In this document: in pieces, positions 24,948 through 34,492 of the stretch
Layout of the letters: each line of letters opens with the position of its first letter
Position numbering within the stretch: the first letter of the stretch is position 1
Assembly (NCBI GenBank): GCA_011523635.1
Contig: WTGI01000087.1
Location: 62,001-126,000, forward strand
Reading direction: 5' to 3'
DNA from: Acidimicrobiia bacterium
Lineage (GTDB): Bacteria; Actinomycetota; Acidimicrobiia; Spongiisociales; Spongiisociaceae
DNA: 64,000 nucleotides
Notes under the pieces: model-generated
Told to the model about the DNA's origin: nothing
The model's database searches: none
The model's input: the letters and a program-made list of their open reading frames with translations, nothing else
Made by a program: the position numbers and the translations under genes

Positions 24948-26417
24948 TCACCTCTTTTTCTTCTTCTGAAGCTTCTTCGGAGTTCTCGGTTTCTTCTTCG
25001 GTCTGCCGGTCGGGCGGCGGCGACCCCGACCACCCGAGCCTTCCATCGCCGGACCGCGCAGGCCGCCCGGCAGGGCACCGGAAACACTTGCCGGGAACCC
25101 GCCGCGCATGCCGGGGAATCCCATCGTGGTCTTGCCCCGGGACAGCGACTGGAACATGCCGCGCATCTGGTTGAACTGCCGGACCAGACCGGCCACATCC
25201 TGAACCGAGGTTCCCGAACCCACGGCGATCCTGCGCCTGCGACTGCCGTCGATGACCTTGGGGTTAGCTCGCTCGGCGCGGGTCATCGAGCAGATGATCG
25301 CCTCCGAGCGGCGAACCTCACGATCAACCGCCTGCGCATCCGCCAGAGCGGGGCGCGCACCGGGGATCATACCAAGAAGCTCCCCCACCGACCCCATCCG
25401 GCGCAGGCTCTTCACCTGTTCGATGTAATCCTCGAGGGTGAACTCGGCCCTCAGCAGCCGCTGGGCCATGTCGGCGGCCTGCTGCTGGTCCACGGCCTCC
25501 TCAGCCCTCTCGATGAGCGTCAGCACGTCTCCCATGCCCAGGATGCGGGACGCCATCCGCTCGGGATGGAAAACCTCCAGATCGCGATGTCCCTCACCGG
25601 TTCCCACCAGCTTGACCGGGAAACCCGTCGCCTCACGGACCGAGATGGCCGCACCGCCCCTGGCATCGCTGTCGAGCTTCGAGAGCACCACGCCGGTCAG
25701 GTCTATGTGCTCCGAGAAGCCTCTGGCCACCGCCACCGACTCCTGCCCGGTCATGGCATCCAGCACCAGCAGCACTTCGTCGGGCGAGGCGGCGCGAGCC
25801 ATGGCGCCGAGCTCGGCCATCAGGGCCTGGTCGATCTGGAGACGGCCTGCGGTGTCCACCACCACCACGTCGATACCCTCCCGGTCAGCCTGCCGGAGCG
25901 CGCTTCTCACCACGGACACCGGGCTCCTCCGGCCACCCTCGAACACCGGGACGCCGATCCGTTCACCCAGCTGTTGCAGCTGCTCCACCGCACCCGGACG
26001 GACCAGATCGGCCGCAACCATCAGAACGCTCTTCCCGGAGCGCCGGTAGCGGTCGGCGAGCTTGGCGGCGGTGGTGGTCTTGCCCGAGCCCTGCAGCCCG
26101 ACCACCAGCGTGGTCAGGGGCTTCCCGCCGGCGGTCACCAGGGGTACGGCTTCGCTCCCCAACGTTTCGAGGAGTGACTCGTGGACGATCTTGACCACCT
26201 GATGGCCCGGCGTGACGCTCTTGATCACCTCGGCGCCCACTGCCCGAACCCGGATCCGGTCGAGCAGGCGGTCGGCCACCGCCTGGTTGACGTCGGCCTC
26301 CAGCAGGGCCAGCCGCACCTCGCGCAGGGTCTCGTCGACCTGGCGCTCGCTCAGACGGCCCCGGCCCCGGATACGATCGAACGCCGCCTCGAAACGGGCT
26401 GTCAGCGATTCGAACAC
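24948..26417 (-). CDS. ffh: Signal recognition particle protein Ffh
   Basis: GTPase that binds signal sequences and SRP RNA for co-translational targeting through FtsY (encoded at 38546). The 489 aa comprise the N domain, G domain with GLQGSGKT (107-114), DTAGRLQID and TKLDSDARGG-type motif (SKLDSDARGGAA), and a Met-rich M domain. The C-terminal tail is basic (KKKPRTPKKLQKKKKR). The start is GTG 26415-26417. Followed by rpsP after 3 nt. No 4.5S RNA gene is visible nearby. Confidence 0.96.
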   Translation of the reverse strand: MFESLTARFEAAFDRIRGRGRLSERQVDETLREVRLALLEADVNQAVADRLLDRIRVRAVGAEVIKSVTPGHQVVKIVHESLLETLGSEAVPLVTAGGKPLTTLVVGLQGSGKTTTAAKLADRYRRSGKSVLMVAADLVRPGAVEQLQQLGERIGVPVFEGGRRSPVSVVRSALRQADREGIDVVVVDTAGRLQIDQALMAELGAMARAASPDEVLLVLDAMTGQESVAVARGFSEHIDLTGVVLSKLDSDARGGAAISVREATGFPVKLVGTGEGHRDLEVFHPERMASRILGMGDVLTLIERAEEAVDQQQAADMAQRLLRAEFTLEDYIEQVKSLRRMGSVGELLGMIPGARPALADAQAVDREVRRSEAIICSMTRAERANPKVIDGSRRRRIAVGSGTSVQDVAGLVRQFNQMRGMFQSLSRGKTTMGFPGMRGGFPASVSGALPGGLRGPAMEGSGGRGRRRPTGRPKKKPRTPKKLQKKKKR

Positions 26418-26447
26418 CTACACGACTCCTCGGCGGCTGCTGGAGAC

Positions 26448-26484
26448 AAACTAGCCGGTTGCTAACGACTACCGACTGGCAACG
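26448..26484. repeat. Heptamer repeat cluster R5 (between divergent ffh and upp)
   Basis: Units AACTAGC, CGGTTGC, TAACGAC, TACCGAC, TGGCAAC run in 7-nt register. This is the only cluster located between two divergent genes, so it lies in the upstream regions of ffh and upp. Confidence 0.65.
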
Positions 26485-26555
26485 GACCGTTCGGAGTATC
26501 CTCCCGGCAGCAGCAACCAGGTCGCCACGGCGCCGCAACGGAGGGGAAGTCCATT

Positions 26556-27176
26556 TTGGGAATCACCGTCGTAGACCACCCGCTGAGTCGCCATTACCTC
26601 AGCATTCTCCGCGACCGGACGACCGGTCCGGGCGAGTTCCGGCTCGCCACCCGACGCCTCTCCTACATCCTCACCCTGGAGGCCACATCGAGGCTGGCCG
26701 AGACCGAGTACCGCCTCGAGACGCCCCTCTCGCCGGCCACCGGATACCGGCCCGCACGGCCTCCGGTGGCGGTCGCAGTGCTCCGGGCCGGGTTGGGATT
26801 GATCGACGGGGTGGTGGACCTGGTGCCCGACGTGGCGGTCGGATACGTCGGCGTCGAGCGTGATGAGGAGACCGCCCGGCCGATGGCCTACTACACCAAG
26901 TTCCCCGAGATGAGGGAGCGAACCGTCCTGGTCCTGGAGCCCATGCTCGCCACGGGGGGCTCGTTGGGCTGGGCGGTGAAGTCGGTCAAGGAGGCCGGAG
27001 CGGCGCACGTGGTCGCCCTGTGCGTGGTGGCTGCTCCCGAGGGCGCCGCCCGGATGGAGCGCGAGCATCCCGATGTGGAGGTGGTCGCAGCCGCCATCGA
27101 CTCCCACCTGAACGACCGCTTCTTCATCGTGCCGGGGCTGGGCGACATGGGCGACCGGCTCTTCGACACACCGTGA
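26556..27176 (+). CDS. upp: Uracil phosphoribosyltransferase
   Basis: Pyrimidine salvage enzyme making UMP from uracil and PRPP. The 206 aa show VAVLRAGLGLIDGV, GYVGVERDEETARP and the PRPP-binding loop VLVLEPMLATGGSLGWAV, with the C-terminal FFIVPGLGDMGDRLF. The start is TTG 26556, matching MGITVVDHPLSRHYLS and preceded by GGAGGGGA. The stop overlaps the next gene as GTGA. First gene of a three-gene salvage operon. Confidence 0.95.
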   Translation: MGITVVDHPLSRHYLSILRDRTTGPGEFRLATRRLSYILTLEATSRLAETEYRLETPLSPATGYRPARPPVAVAVLRAGLGLIDGVVDLVPDVAVGYVGVERDEETARPMAYYTKFPEMRERTVLVLEPMLATGGSLGWAVKSVKEAGAAHVVALCVVAAPEGAARMEREHPDVEVVAAAIDSHLNDRFFIVPGLGDMGDRLFDTP

Positions 27177-27484
27177 GCGGCGTTCCCGTCGACGGGGGCG
27201 GGCAGACGTTTACCGAGCGGGTCTACTCCATGGTCGAGAGCCTCGCCCAGGGCGAGGTGGCCACGTACGGTGAGATCGCGGCAGACGCGGGCCGGCCGGG
27301 CGCCGCCCGGGCTGTCGGACGGATCCTGGCGAACTCGGACGGCCTGCCCTGGTGGCGGGTGGTGACGAGGGAGGGCCGGCTCGTGCCCGGGCTCGAGGAC
27401 GAACATGCGCTCAGACTGGCCCGCGAGGGGCTGGCAGTCCGGCGCAACCGCGTCGTACGGCGGTCCGGGACAAGGCCGGAATGA
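27173..27484 (+). CDS. Alkyltransferase-like protein (ATL), catalytic Cys replaced by Trp
   Basis: 103-aa protein matching the DNA-binding half of O6-alkylguanine-DNA alkyltransferases: GEVATYGEIAADAGRPGAARAVGRIL and then LPWWRVV where active enzymes have PCHRV. ATLs bind O6-alkylguanine lesions without repairing them and recruit nucleotide excision repair (known for Atl1/YbaZ). The GTG at 27173 overlaps the upp stop and the stop overlaps the deoA ATG, so it is coupled on both sides. A pyrimidine-salvage operon is an unexpected place for it. The assignment is confident; its role in this operon is unknown. Confidence 0.9.
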   Translation: MSGVPVDGGGQTFTERVYSMVESLAQGEVATYGEIAADAGRPGAARAVGRILANSDGLPWWRVVTREGRLVPGLEDEHALRLAREGLAVRRNRVVRRSGTRPE

Positions 27485-28779
27485 GCGGGCGGAGTATCCG
27501 GGAGGCGATCCGGCACAAGCGCAACGGCGGCCACCTGGACGCCGAGGACATCAGGAGCTTCGTGACCGGCGTGGTGCGCCGCTCGATTCCCGACTACCAG
27601 GCGTCCGCCATGCTCATGGCCATCTACTTCCGCGGGATGTCGGACCCCGAGCTGGCCACGCTGACCGCCGCCATGATCGAGTCCGGAGAGCGCCTCAGCA
27701 TTCCCTCCACCGTGCCCAAGGTCGACAAGCACTCGACGGGAGGGGTGGGCGACAAGGTGAGCATCGCCCTGGCCCCGCTGGTGGCGTCCTGTGGCGTGAC
27801 CGTACCGATGATGTCGGGCCGGGGCCTGGGACACACCGGAGGAACCCTCGACAAGCTGGAGTCCATCAGGGGATTGAGGACCGCCCTCAGCCCCAAGGAG
27901 TTCGGACGGATAGCCACCCGGCACGGGGCGATCATCGCCGGCCAGTCCGACCGGATCGTCCCGGCCGACCGGATCCTGTACGCCCTCCGGGACAGCACGG
28001 CGACGGTGTCCTCGATACCCCTCATCAGTTCCTCGATCATGTCCAAGAAGCTGGTCGAGGGCCTTGACGCGCTGGTGCTGGACATAAAGGTGGGGTCGGG
28101 CGCCTTCATGGAGACCGTTGAGGACGCGCGCCTCCTCGCCGCGACCATGGTCGGGATCGGCCGGTCCCACGATGTCGCAACCCGGGCGCTCCTCACAGCC
28201 ATGGACCAGCCACTCGGGCGGGAGGTGGGCAACGCCAACGAGGTCGCCGAGGCGATTGCCGTACTGCGCGGCAAGGGTCCCACCGACCTCGCGCTGCTGG
28301 TGAGGACCCTCGGTATCCACATGCTGAAGGCGGCGGGAGTGGACAGCCCCGCCCACCGGATCGACCGGAGCCTGGAGTCCGGAGCGGGCCTGGCCAAGCT
28401 GGCCGGGATGATCAAGGCCCAGGGGGGCGATCCGAGGGTGGTGGAGCAACCCGAAAGGCTCCCCGGTGCGGCTCACGCCCGGAGGATCCGGACGACCGAG
28501 GGAGGCTACGTTACGTCGATCGACGCTCGGGGCATCGGGTTGGCGGCCATGAGCCTCGGCGCCGGCCGCCAGACCATGGAGGATCGGATAGATCACGGGG
28601 TGGGCATCACGCTGTCCGCCAAGGTGGGTGACGAGGTGCGGCGGGGCGACGTGCTGGCCACCCTTCGCTTCAACGATCCCGGCCTCGCCACCCGGGCCTC
28701 GGATCTCGTCGAGCGTGCCTACGTGATCGGCGCCCTCGCGCCGGACGTGCGGCCCCTCATCCTGGAGACGGTCAGCTGA
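27481..28779 (+). CDS. deoA: Thymidine / pyrimidine-nucleoside phosphorylase
   Basis: Cleaves thymidine (and possibly uridine) to base and sugar-1-phosphate. The 432-aa protein has the family signature SGRGLGHTGGTLDKLES and the phosphate-binding KVDKHSTGGVGDKVS. An alpha domain, an alpha/beta domain (KVGSGAFMET) and a C-terminal barrel-like domain are recognisable. ATG 27481 overlaps the ATL stop (ATGA). Together with upp it forms a nucleoside salvage unit; cdd is elsewhere, coupled to ftsY. Confidence 0.95.
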   Translation: MSGRSIREAIRHKRNGGHLDAEDIRSFVTGVVRRSIPDYQASAMLMAIYFRGMSDPELATLTAAMIESGERLSIPSTVPKVDKHSTGGVGDKVSIALAPLVASCGVTVPMMSGRGLGHTGGTLDKLESIRGLRTALSPKEFGRIATRHGAIIAGQSDRIVPADRILYALRDSTATVSSIPLISSSIMSKKLVEGLDALVLDIKVGSGAFMETVEDARLLAATMVGIGRSHDVATRALLTAMDQPLGREVGNANEVAEAIAVLRGKGPTDLALLVRTLGIHMLKAAGVDSPAHRIDRSLESGAGLAKLAGMIKAQGGDPRVVEQPERLPGAAHARRIRTTEGGYVTSIDARGIGLAAMSLGAGRQTMEDRIDHGVGITLSAKVGDEVRRGDVLATLRFNDPGLATRASDLVERAYVIGALAPDVRPLILETVS

Positions 28780-28848
28780 GGGGTGGCCGCTGCCCGCAGC
28801 GCGGCCGGGCGCGCTGCCGACACCTCTTTCGCTACCAGCTCAGACCGC

Positions 28849-28854
28849 TAGAAT
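28849..28854 (+). promoter_or_regulatory. Possible -10 element for etfBA
   Basis: TAGAAT lies 40 nt upstream of the etfB ATG in the 115-nt gap after deoA. No convincing -35 hexamer is seen at 17 nt, so this is a weak call. GGAGTT further downstream could serve as ribosome-binding site. Confidence 0.3.
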
Positions 28855-28894
28855 CACGGTTTCCGAAGCAGGTTCGGTCAGGAGTTCATAGGTA

Positions 28895-29653
28895 ATGCAG
28901 GTGCTGGTGTGCGTGAAGCAGATACCGGATCCGGCCTCCCCCTCGTTGCTCGATCCGGATACCAACCGCCTGGTGCGACCCCCTGAGCAGGTGCTGGACG
29001 ACACGGATCGGTACGGGATCGAGGTGGGTCTCCAGCTGGCCGAGCAGACGGACGGTGCGGTGACCCTCCTGTCGATGGGACCGACCGGCACCATGCAGGG
29101 AGTCCGCCAGGCCCTGGCCATGGGGGCCGACAAGGCGGTCCTCGTGGACGACCCCGCCCTGGAGGACAGCGATGCCCTGACCACCGCCAAGGTTCTGGCC
29201 GCCGCCGCCCGCCGCGAAGGATTCGACGTCCTGGTCACAGGTGTCGAGTCCACCGACGGCTACTCCGGTGTGGTACCTCAGATGGCGGCCGAACTGCTGG
29301 GAGTACCGGCGCTGACCTTCGCCCGGCGGGTGGAGATGGACGGACCCGACCTCCGCATCGAGCGCCAGACCACATCCGGCTTCGATGTGGTCCTCTCGCC
29401 CCTCCCGGCCGTCCTGTCGGTCACCGCCGGGGCCGTCGAGCCTCGCTATCCCACCTTCAGGGGGATCATGGCGGCCAGGAACAAGCCGGTCGATACGTTG
29501 ACGGCGGCCGACCTGTCCGTAACGAGTGACCCGGGTCAGAGAATCGTCTCGGTGGCGCCGGCTCCCGAGCGGCAGGCCGGTGAGGTGGTAGAGGACGGCG
29601 GAACCGGCCACCTCCGCATCGTGGAGTTCCTCGAATCGGCAAGGATCATCTAG
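28895..29653 (+). CDS. etfB: Electron transfer flavoprotein beta subunit
   Basis: Beta subunit of the ETF heterodimer that accepts electrons from acyl-CoA dehydrogenases. The 252 aa begin MQVLVCVKQIPDP. They include SMGPTGTMQGVRQALAMGADKAVLV, VTGVESTDGYSGVVPQMAAELLG and SVTAGAVEPRYPTFRGIMAA, all typical of EtfB. The stop is immediately followed by the etfA ATG, so the two are one operon. Confidence 0.95.
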   Translation: MQVLVCVKQIPDPASPSLLDPDTNRLVRPPEQVLDDTDRYGIEVGLQLAEQTDGAVTLLSMGPTGTMQGVRQALAMGADKAVLVDDPALEDSDALTTAKVLAAAARREGFDVLVTGVESTDGYSGVVPQMAAELLGVPALTFARRVEMDGPDLRIERQTTSGFDVVLSPLPAVLSVTAGAVEPRYPTFRGIMAARNKPVDTLTAADLSVTSDPGQRIVSVAPAPERQAGEVVEDGGTGHLRIVEFLESARII

Positions 29654-30604
29654 ATGGTGACATGGGTTTTCGCGGAAGCTACCGAGCGCGGGCCGGGCGA
29701 ACCGGCCCTGGAGGTGTTGTCTGAGGCCGCCTCGCATGGTGAAGCGGTAGCCGTCTACCTGGGTGAGGCCTCCGACGAGGCGCTCGCCGTTCTCGGTGCT
29801 TACGGGGCGTCAACGGTGTTCAAATTGACGGGCGGCGGTGACCTGCCCGCGGCAGCCGCCGCGGCGGCCCTGGCCGAGTTGGTCGAGCGGGAGGCGCCCG
29901 CGGCGGTGCTGTTCGCCCAGACCTACACGTCGCGGGATGTGGCGGGCCGGCTGGCAGCCCGGATCGACCGACCGGTGATATCGAACGCGGTGGACGTGGC
30001 GATCGATGACGGCTACGCCGTCACCAGCGAGATCTTCGGGGGCACGCAGCTGGTGCGTACGGCCTTCTCCGGGCCGGGCCCGCACCTGGTACTGGTCCGA
30101 CCCAAGTCCTTCTCTGCCGAGGAGCGGGGCGGCACCGTGAACCGGGTCGAGGAATACCCGCTCCCCGACGCCGGGCACGCGGGATCGCCGCAGGTGGTGG
30201 ACACCACCGTCGAGCAGGCGGAGGGTCCGCAGCTGGGCAGCGCCAAGGTCATCATCAGCGGGGGCCGAGGGCTAGGCAGCGCCGAGGCCTACTCCCTGAT
30301 CGAGGACGTCGCCGAGCCGTTGGGCGCCGCCACCGGGGCAACCCGGGCCATCGTGGACGCCGGGTGGGTTCCCTACGCCAAGCAGGTCGGGCAGACCGGT
30401 AAGACGGTCAAGCCCGAGGTCTACATCGCCTGCGGGGTATCGGGCGCCATGCAGCATCTGGTCGGGATGAAGGACTCGAAACGGATCGTGGCGATCAACA
30501 AGGATCCGGAGGCGCCGATCTTCTCGGTTGCCGACCTGGGAGTCATCGGGGACGTCCACAACGTCCTGCCCAGGCTCGCCGAGGAACTCCGCGGCCGCGA
30601 CTGA
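29654..30604 (+). CDS. etfA: Electron transfer flavoprotein alpha subunit
   Basis: FAD-binding subunit of ETF. The 316-aa protein has a variable N-terminal domain. The C-terminal FAD domain carries [63 protein letters not shown] region and [19 protein letters not shown]. It starts directly after the etfB stop with no spacer. No acyl-CoA dehydrogenase or ETF:quinone oxidoreductase is nearby. Confidence 0.96.
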   Translation: MVTWVFAEATERGPGEPALEVLSEAASHGEAVAVYLGEASDEALAVLGAYGASTVFKLTGGGDLPAAAAAAALAELVEREAPAAVLFAQTYTSRDVAGRLAARIDRPVISNAVDVAIDDGYAVTSEIFGGTQLVRTAFSGPGPHLVLVRPKSFSAEERGGTVNRVEEYPLPDAGHAGSPQVVDTTVEQAEGPQLGSAKVIISGGRGLGSAEAYSLIEDVAEPLGAATGATRAIVDAGWVPYAKQVGQTGKTVKPEVYIACGVSGAMQHLVGMKDSKRIVAINKDPEAPIFSVADLGVIGDVHNVLPRLAEELRGRD

Positions 30605-30638
30605 CCGGCGCTCACGTCGCATCCGGTAGCGTGACCGC

Positions 30639-31637
30639 ATGGCAGGCGCCACCACGGTTGGAATAGCCGGCGAGGAAGTCCGGATAACCTCACCCGATCG
30701 GCTGGTCTTCCCCCGGCAGGGATGGACCAAGCTCGACGTGGCCCTCTACTTCCGCACCGTGGCCGAGGGATGCCTGCGTGGCGTGTTCGGCCGCCCCACC
30801 ATGATGAAGCGGTACATGAAGGACGTCGACACGGCGCCGATCTACCACAAACGGGCGCCCAAGAACACACCCTTCGAGACCGCTCCTATCCGCTTCCCGT
30901 CCCAGCGGCCCGGCCGGATGAACGTGGCTCGTTCCCAGGCCGACATCCTCAGGTTCGTCCAGCTGGGCTGCCTTGACCTGCATCCGTGGCCGGTCCGAGC
31001 CGAGGACCTGGATCATCCGGACGAACTCCGGCTCGACCTCGACCCAACCGAGGGGTTCGCCTTCGCCGACGTGAAGCGGGCCGCGCTGGCGACCAGGGAG
31101 CTCCTTGACGAGGTCGGCCTGGTGGGCTGGCCCAAGACCACCGGAAGTCGTGGTGTCCACGTCTACGTACGCATCGAGCCCGAATGGGACTTCTACCAGT
31201 CCCGGCGGGCGGTGCTGGCGTTCGGGCGCGAGCTGGAGCGCCGGCATCCTGACCTGATCACCACCCGATGGTGGAAGGAGGAACGGCGGGGAGTGTTCAT
31301 CGACTACAACCAGAACGCTCGCGACAAGACCGTGTCCTCGGCCTACGGCGTTCGTCCTACGGGTTACGTGTCGGCCCCGGTCACGTGGGACGAGCTACCC
31401 GACGTCGAGATCGAGGACTTCCCAATGGATCGCTTCCACGGCCGGTACACGGCGGTCGGGGACCTGACCGAAGGCATCGACGAGCACCCCGGGAGAATCG
31501 AACGCCTGCTCGAGTGGGTGGAGAGGGACGAAGCCAACGGCGTGGGCGACGCGCCCTGGCCGCCGAACTACCCGAAGATGCCAGGAGAACCACCGCGGGT
31601 GCAACCCTCCAAGATGGTGAAGGCCAACTGGGAGTAG
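30639..31637 (+). CDS. LigD-type polymerase domain protein (NHEJ primase-polymerase)
   Basis: 332-aa stand-alone archaeo-eukaryotic primase-fold polymerase, equivalent to the PolDom of bacterial LigD. It adds (ribo)nucleotides during non-homologous end joining. The metal-binding acidic pair is Asp133 and Asp135 in [23 protein letters not shown] and the C-terminal [10 protein letters not shown] and FPMDRFHGR segments are family typical. The N-terminus [19 protein letters not shown] also fits. The ligase half is a separate gene at 35517-36572 on the other strand. No Ku gene or LigD nuclease domain is in the window. Confidence 0.92.
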   Translation: MAGATTVGIAGEEVRITSPDRLVFPRQGWTKLDVALYFRTVAEGCLRGVFGRPTMMKRYMKDVDTAPIYHKRAPKNTPFETAPIRFPSQRPGRMNVARSQADILRFVQLGCLDLHPWPVRAEDLDHPDELRLDLDPTEGFAFADVKRAALATRELLDEVGLVGWPKTTGSRGVHVYVRIEPEWDFYQSRRAVLAFGRELERRHPDLITTRWWKEERRGVFIDYNQNARDKTVSSAYGVRPTGYVSAPVTWDELPDVEIEDFPMDRFHGRYTAVGDLTEGIDEHPGRIERLLEWVERDEANGVGDAPWPPNYPKMPGEPPRVQPSKMVKANWE

Positions 31638-31677
31638 TGGCCAGTGGCCGGTTGCCGGTGGCCGGTGGGCAACGAGG
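31636..31677. repeat. Heptamer repeat cluster R6a (after LigD-polymerase gene)
   Basis: AGTGGCC, AGTGGCC, GGTTGCC, GGTGGCC, GGTGGGC and AACGAGG run in register from the second base of the TAG stop codon. The unit is the GGCCAGT flavour. Confidence 0.75.
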
Positions 31678-31745
31678 AGGTCGTCAGGTTCCTCATGCCC
31701 TTGAGTCTGTTGGATGCCGGCGTTGTTCCCTGTGCCACAGCATTC

Positions 31746-31776
31746 ACTGACCACGGACCACTGACCACGGCCACTG
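31746..31776. repeat. Heptamer repeat cluster R6b, inverted relative to R6a
   Basis: ACTGACC, ACGGACC, ACTGACC, ACGGCCACTGACG are the reverse-complement flavour of R6a. The two arms bracket about 68 nt of unique sequence that has no convincing gene. They lie between the polymerase gene and the MMPL gene. Confidence 0.7.
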
Positions 31777-31879
31777 ACGCGCACCGGTTCTCGATAGCAC
31801 CGGGGCGAAAGTAGCCTGCCCCCCGGAAGTAGCGGATTCCCCCTCCTCCACCACCCGATCTGCCCCGAGAGGAACCTGT

Positions 31880-34492
31880 GTGAAGACGTTCGTCAGAGCC
31901 TTCGCGTTCTTGGTGTCGAGAGCCCCTTGGGCGGTGGTGATAACCACGCTGGTCCTCTTCGGGGTTTTCGGCGCCCTGTCCACCCAGGTCGAGATCGGCC
32001 AGGGCAACGAGGGCCTCTCACCCGATAACCCGGAACTATTGGCCCAGGACCGGATCACCGATCTGTTCGGCAGCGACGACACCCAGGAGAGCGTCATCCA
32101 GGTGATCGTTCGCAACGAGGGAGGCGACGTCTTCACCAAGGAAGCCTACGACGTGGTGACCGCCATCAACTCCGTCCTGGCGAGCGATGCCCTGTCCGAC
32201 AACCTCTCTTCCGTCCCCGGAAGGGGCGCCTCGTTCAGCTACCTCGACCCGGCCATCGACATGGCCGACGAGAACGGCGCCCTCGTAGCGAGCGACGAGG
32301 ACGTGAAGGACCTGTACATCCAGGCCACCACGGGACCGGAGGCCAATCCGCAGTTCGCCTCGCTGATCAGCCAGAACGGGGACCCGTCCACAGCCACGGC
32401 CCAGGCGGGTCTGGTACTGATATTCACCGAGGTACCGGTGGGGCTCGAGGAGGAGGCGTTCGACGAGGCGGTCGAGAACGACTCGGTGGTGGCGGACGCC
32501 CTGCGGACGGTACCCACCCCGGAAGGGCTGGAGGTCATTCCCTTCAGCTTCACGCTGCTGTTCGAAGACAGCGGCGACGCCGGGAGCGAGATCGGGCGGC
32601 TGTTCGGGATGGCCGCACTGATCATCCTCGTCATTCTCTCGTTCGTGTACTGGCTCAAGCCGCCAGGGCGGGGCGCCCTCGTCCAGTCGGGCCGCCGTAC
32701 CCTCGCCGACACCCTGCTCACGCTCTTCACCATCTTCGCCGCCATCACCTTCATGCAGGGGATCGGGGTCCTGATGGAGCGGGCCGGGATCATCGCCTCG
32801 TTCAACACCATCACCCAGATCATTCCCATCCTGCTCATCGGACTGGGCGTCGACTACGGGATCCACATCACCTCCCGCTATCGCGAGGAGATCGGCCGGG
32901 GCCAGGACGTGGACGGCGCCGCCCGCACCGCCATCGGCACGGTGGGAATAGCCCTGGTCCTGGCCACCGTCACCACCGCCATCGGCTTTCTCACCAACAT
33001 ATTCAACCCGGTGCCAGCGCTGAAGGACTTCGGGATCCTGGCGGCCGTAGGGATAGTCGCCTCGTTCGTCCTGACCCTCACCTTCTTCCCGGCGGCCCGC
33101 AAGATCCTGGATCGCCGGACCGAGCGGCGGGGCAGGCTCTCCTGGGCGTTCGTCCGGTTGCTGATCGTGGCCAGGAAGGTGGACCGCACGATCGAATCCA
33201 AGGGCTCCTTGCCCGTGGCGGGCATGAGAGCATCCTCGGAACGCCTGCTGCCCTCCCTGATAGCCCGTACTTCGTGGTTGGCGGAGAAGGTCCCCGTCGT
33301 GATGGTCCTGGCAGCCATGGTGCTGGGAGGCCTGGGGGTGTGGGGACTCGCCCAGCTGGAAACCCGCTTCTCGGTCACCGATTTCCTTCCCAGCGACGCT
33401 CCCGGGATCCGGGCGCTGGAGATCCTGCAGGAGGAGTTCGGAGGAGGCCTGGGGGAGTCCACCCAGGTCCTGATCGAAGGCGAGGACCTCTCCCGACCGG
33501 AGGTCCACAACGCCCTGGTCTCGGCCAGTTCGCGGCTGAACGAGGTCGAGAACGTGCTGGTGTTCGAGACTCCGAGGGGAACGATCGCCTCCGCCAACTC
33601 CCCGATCTCGATACTCAACTCCCTGAACCGGGGCGGTCCCCAGGGTCCGCCCTCCGAACCGGTCACAGCCGCGATCGGGGCCGCCGGTGCAGGCCGTGAT
33701 CTCCGGGTTCCCGCCGGCGCTGACGTCACCCCTCTCTGGGACGCCATGTTCGACGCGACCCCGGAGCGGGCGGGGGACGTCCTTCACCGAACCGGGTCGG
33801 GCTACGACGCCCTGCGTTTCGACATCGGCACCCAGGCAGGAGAGACCGGAGCACTGCAACTGCGACAGGACCTCCTCGACAACTTCTCGGAGGTCTCCGA
33901 CCTGGGGGTAAGCGTGATAGCCACCTCCACCGGGATCATCACCAACCTGATCGTGAAGGAGCTGGCGGACTCGCAGACCACCTCGCTTCTCATCACCCTG
34001 GTGGTCGCCACCGTGGTGCTGATGGTGAGCTTCTGGTTCGAGAACCGTCGACCCTTCCTGGGCGTGATCACCATGGTCCCCGTTGCGCTGGTGGTGTTCT
34101 GGACCTACGGATTGATGTACGCGACGGGCATTCCGTTCGGGCCGGTCACCGCCACCTTGTCGGCCCTGTCGATCGGAATCGGGGTCCCATACACCATCCA
34201 CATCGCCCGCCGCTTCGGGGAGGACCGGGTCCGCATGGAGAGTCTGGATGAGGCCCTCCGCTCGACGTCCCGCCATACCGGCGGCGCGTTGGCGGGGTCG
34301 GCATTCACCACGATGGCCGGGTTCGGGATCCTGATCACGTCGAGGCTCGTTCCCTTCCAGCAGATGGGACAGGTCACGGTGTACGCCGTAGGACTCTCCC
34401 TGGTGGCAGCCATCCTGGTGCTGCCGTCCCTGCTGGCCCTTTGGGAAAGGTGGCACCGCCGGAGGGACGCAGCGAGAGCCACTGGCCACTAG
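31880..34492 (+). CDS. MMPL/RND-family transporter (SSD-containing)
   Basis: 870-aa membrane protein with the internal duplication of RND-type exporters. There is one transmembrane helix near residues 12-34, a large extracytoplasmic loop, and a five-helix block (~238-410) with GLGVDYGIHITSRYREE. A second single helix (~470-490), a second loop, and a second block (~700-860) with LSIGIGVPYTIHIARRFGED follow. These two Asp/Gly-rich motifs are the sterol-sensing-like proton-relay regions. Such proteins export lipids or hydrophobic compounds; hopanoid transporter HpnN and mycobacterial MmpL are relatives, but substrate is unknown. The start is GTG 31880 after GAGAGGAACC. The stop lies inside repeat R7. 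Confidence 0.88.
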   Translation: MKTFVRAFAFLVSRAPWAVVITTLVLFGVFGALSTQVEIGQGNEGLSPDNPELLAQDRITDLFGSDDTQESVIQVIVRNEGGDVFTKEAYDVVTAINSVLASDALSDNLSSVPGRGASFSYLDPAIDMADENGALVASDEDVKDLYIQATTGPEANPQFASLISQNGDPSTATAQAGLVLIFTEVPVGLEEEAFDEAVENDSVVADALRTVPTPEGLEVIPFSFTLLFEDSGDAGSEIGRLFGMAALIILVILSFVYWLKPPGRGALVQSGRRTLADTLLTLFTIFAAITFMQGIGVLMERAGIIASFNTITQIIPILLIGLGVDYGIHITSRYREEIGRGQDVDGAARTAIGTVGIALVLATVTTAIGFLTNIFNPVPALKDFGILAAVGIVASFVLTLTFFPAARKILDRRTERRGRLSWAFVRLLIVARKVDRTIESKGSLPVAGMRASSERLLPSLIARTSWLAEKVPVVMVLAAMVLGGLGVWGLAQLETRFSVTDFLPSDAPGIRALEILQEEFGGGLGESTQVLIEGEDLSRPEVHNALVSASSRLNEVENVLVFETPRGTIASANSPISILNSLNRGGPQGPPSEPVTAAIGAAGAGRDLRVPAGADVTPLWDAMFDATPERAGDVLHRTGSGYDALRFDIGTQAGETGALQLRQDLLDNFSEVSDLGVSVIATSTGIITNLIVKELADSQTTSLLITLVVATVVLMVSFWFENRRPFLGVITMVPVALVVFWTYGLMYATGIPFGPVTATLSALSIGIGVPYTIHIARRFGEDRVRMESLDEALRSTSRHTGGALAGSAFTTMAGFGILITSRLVPFQQMGQVTVYAVGLSLVAAILVLPSLLALWERWHRRRDAARATGH

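Noticed and set aside
26418-26555. 4.5S/SRP RNA gene beside ffh
   Set aside because: The GGAA-tetraloop and conserved domain IV core sequence are not present in either strand of the gap.
32036-34489. 817-aa minus-strand open frame opposite the MMPL transporter
   Set aside because: Low-complexity shadow sequence without domains; the plus strand encodes a clear RND-type membrane protein.
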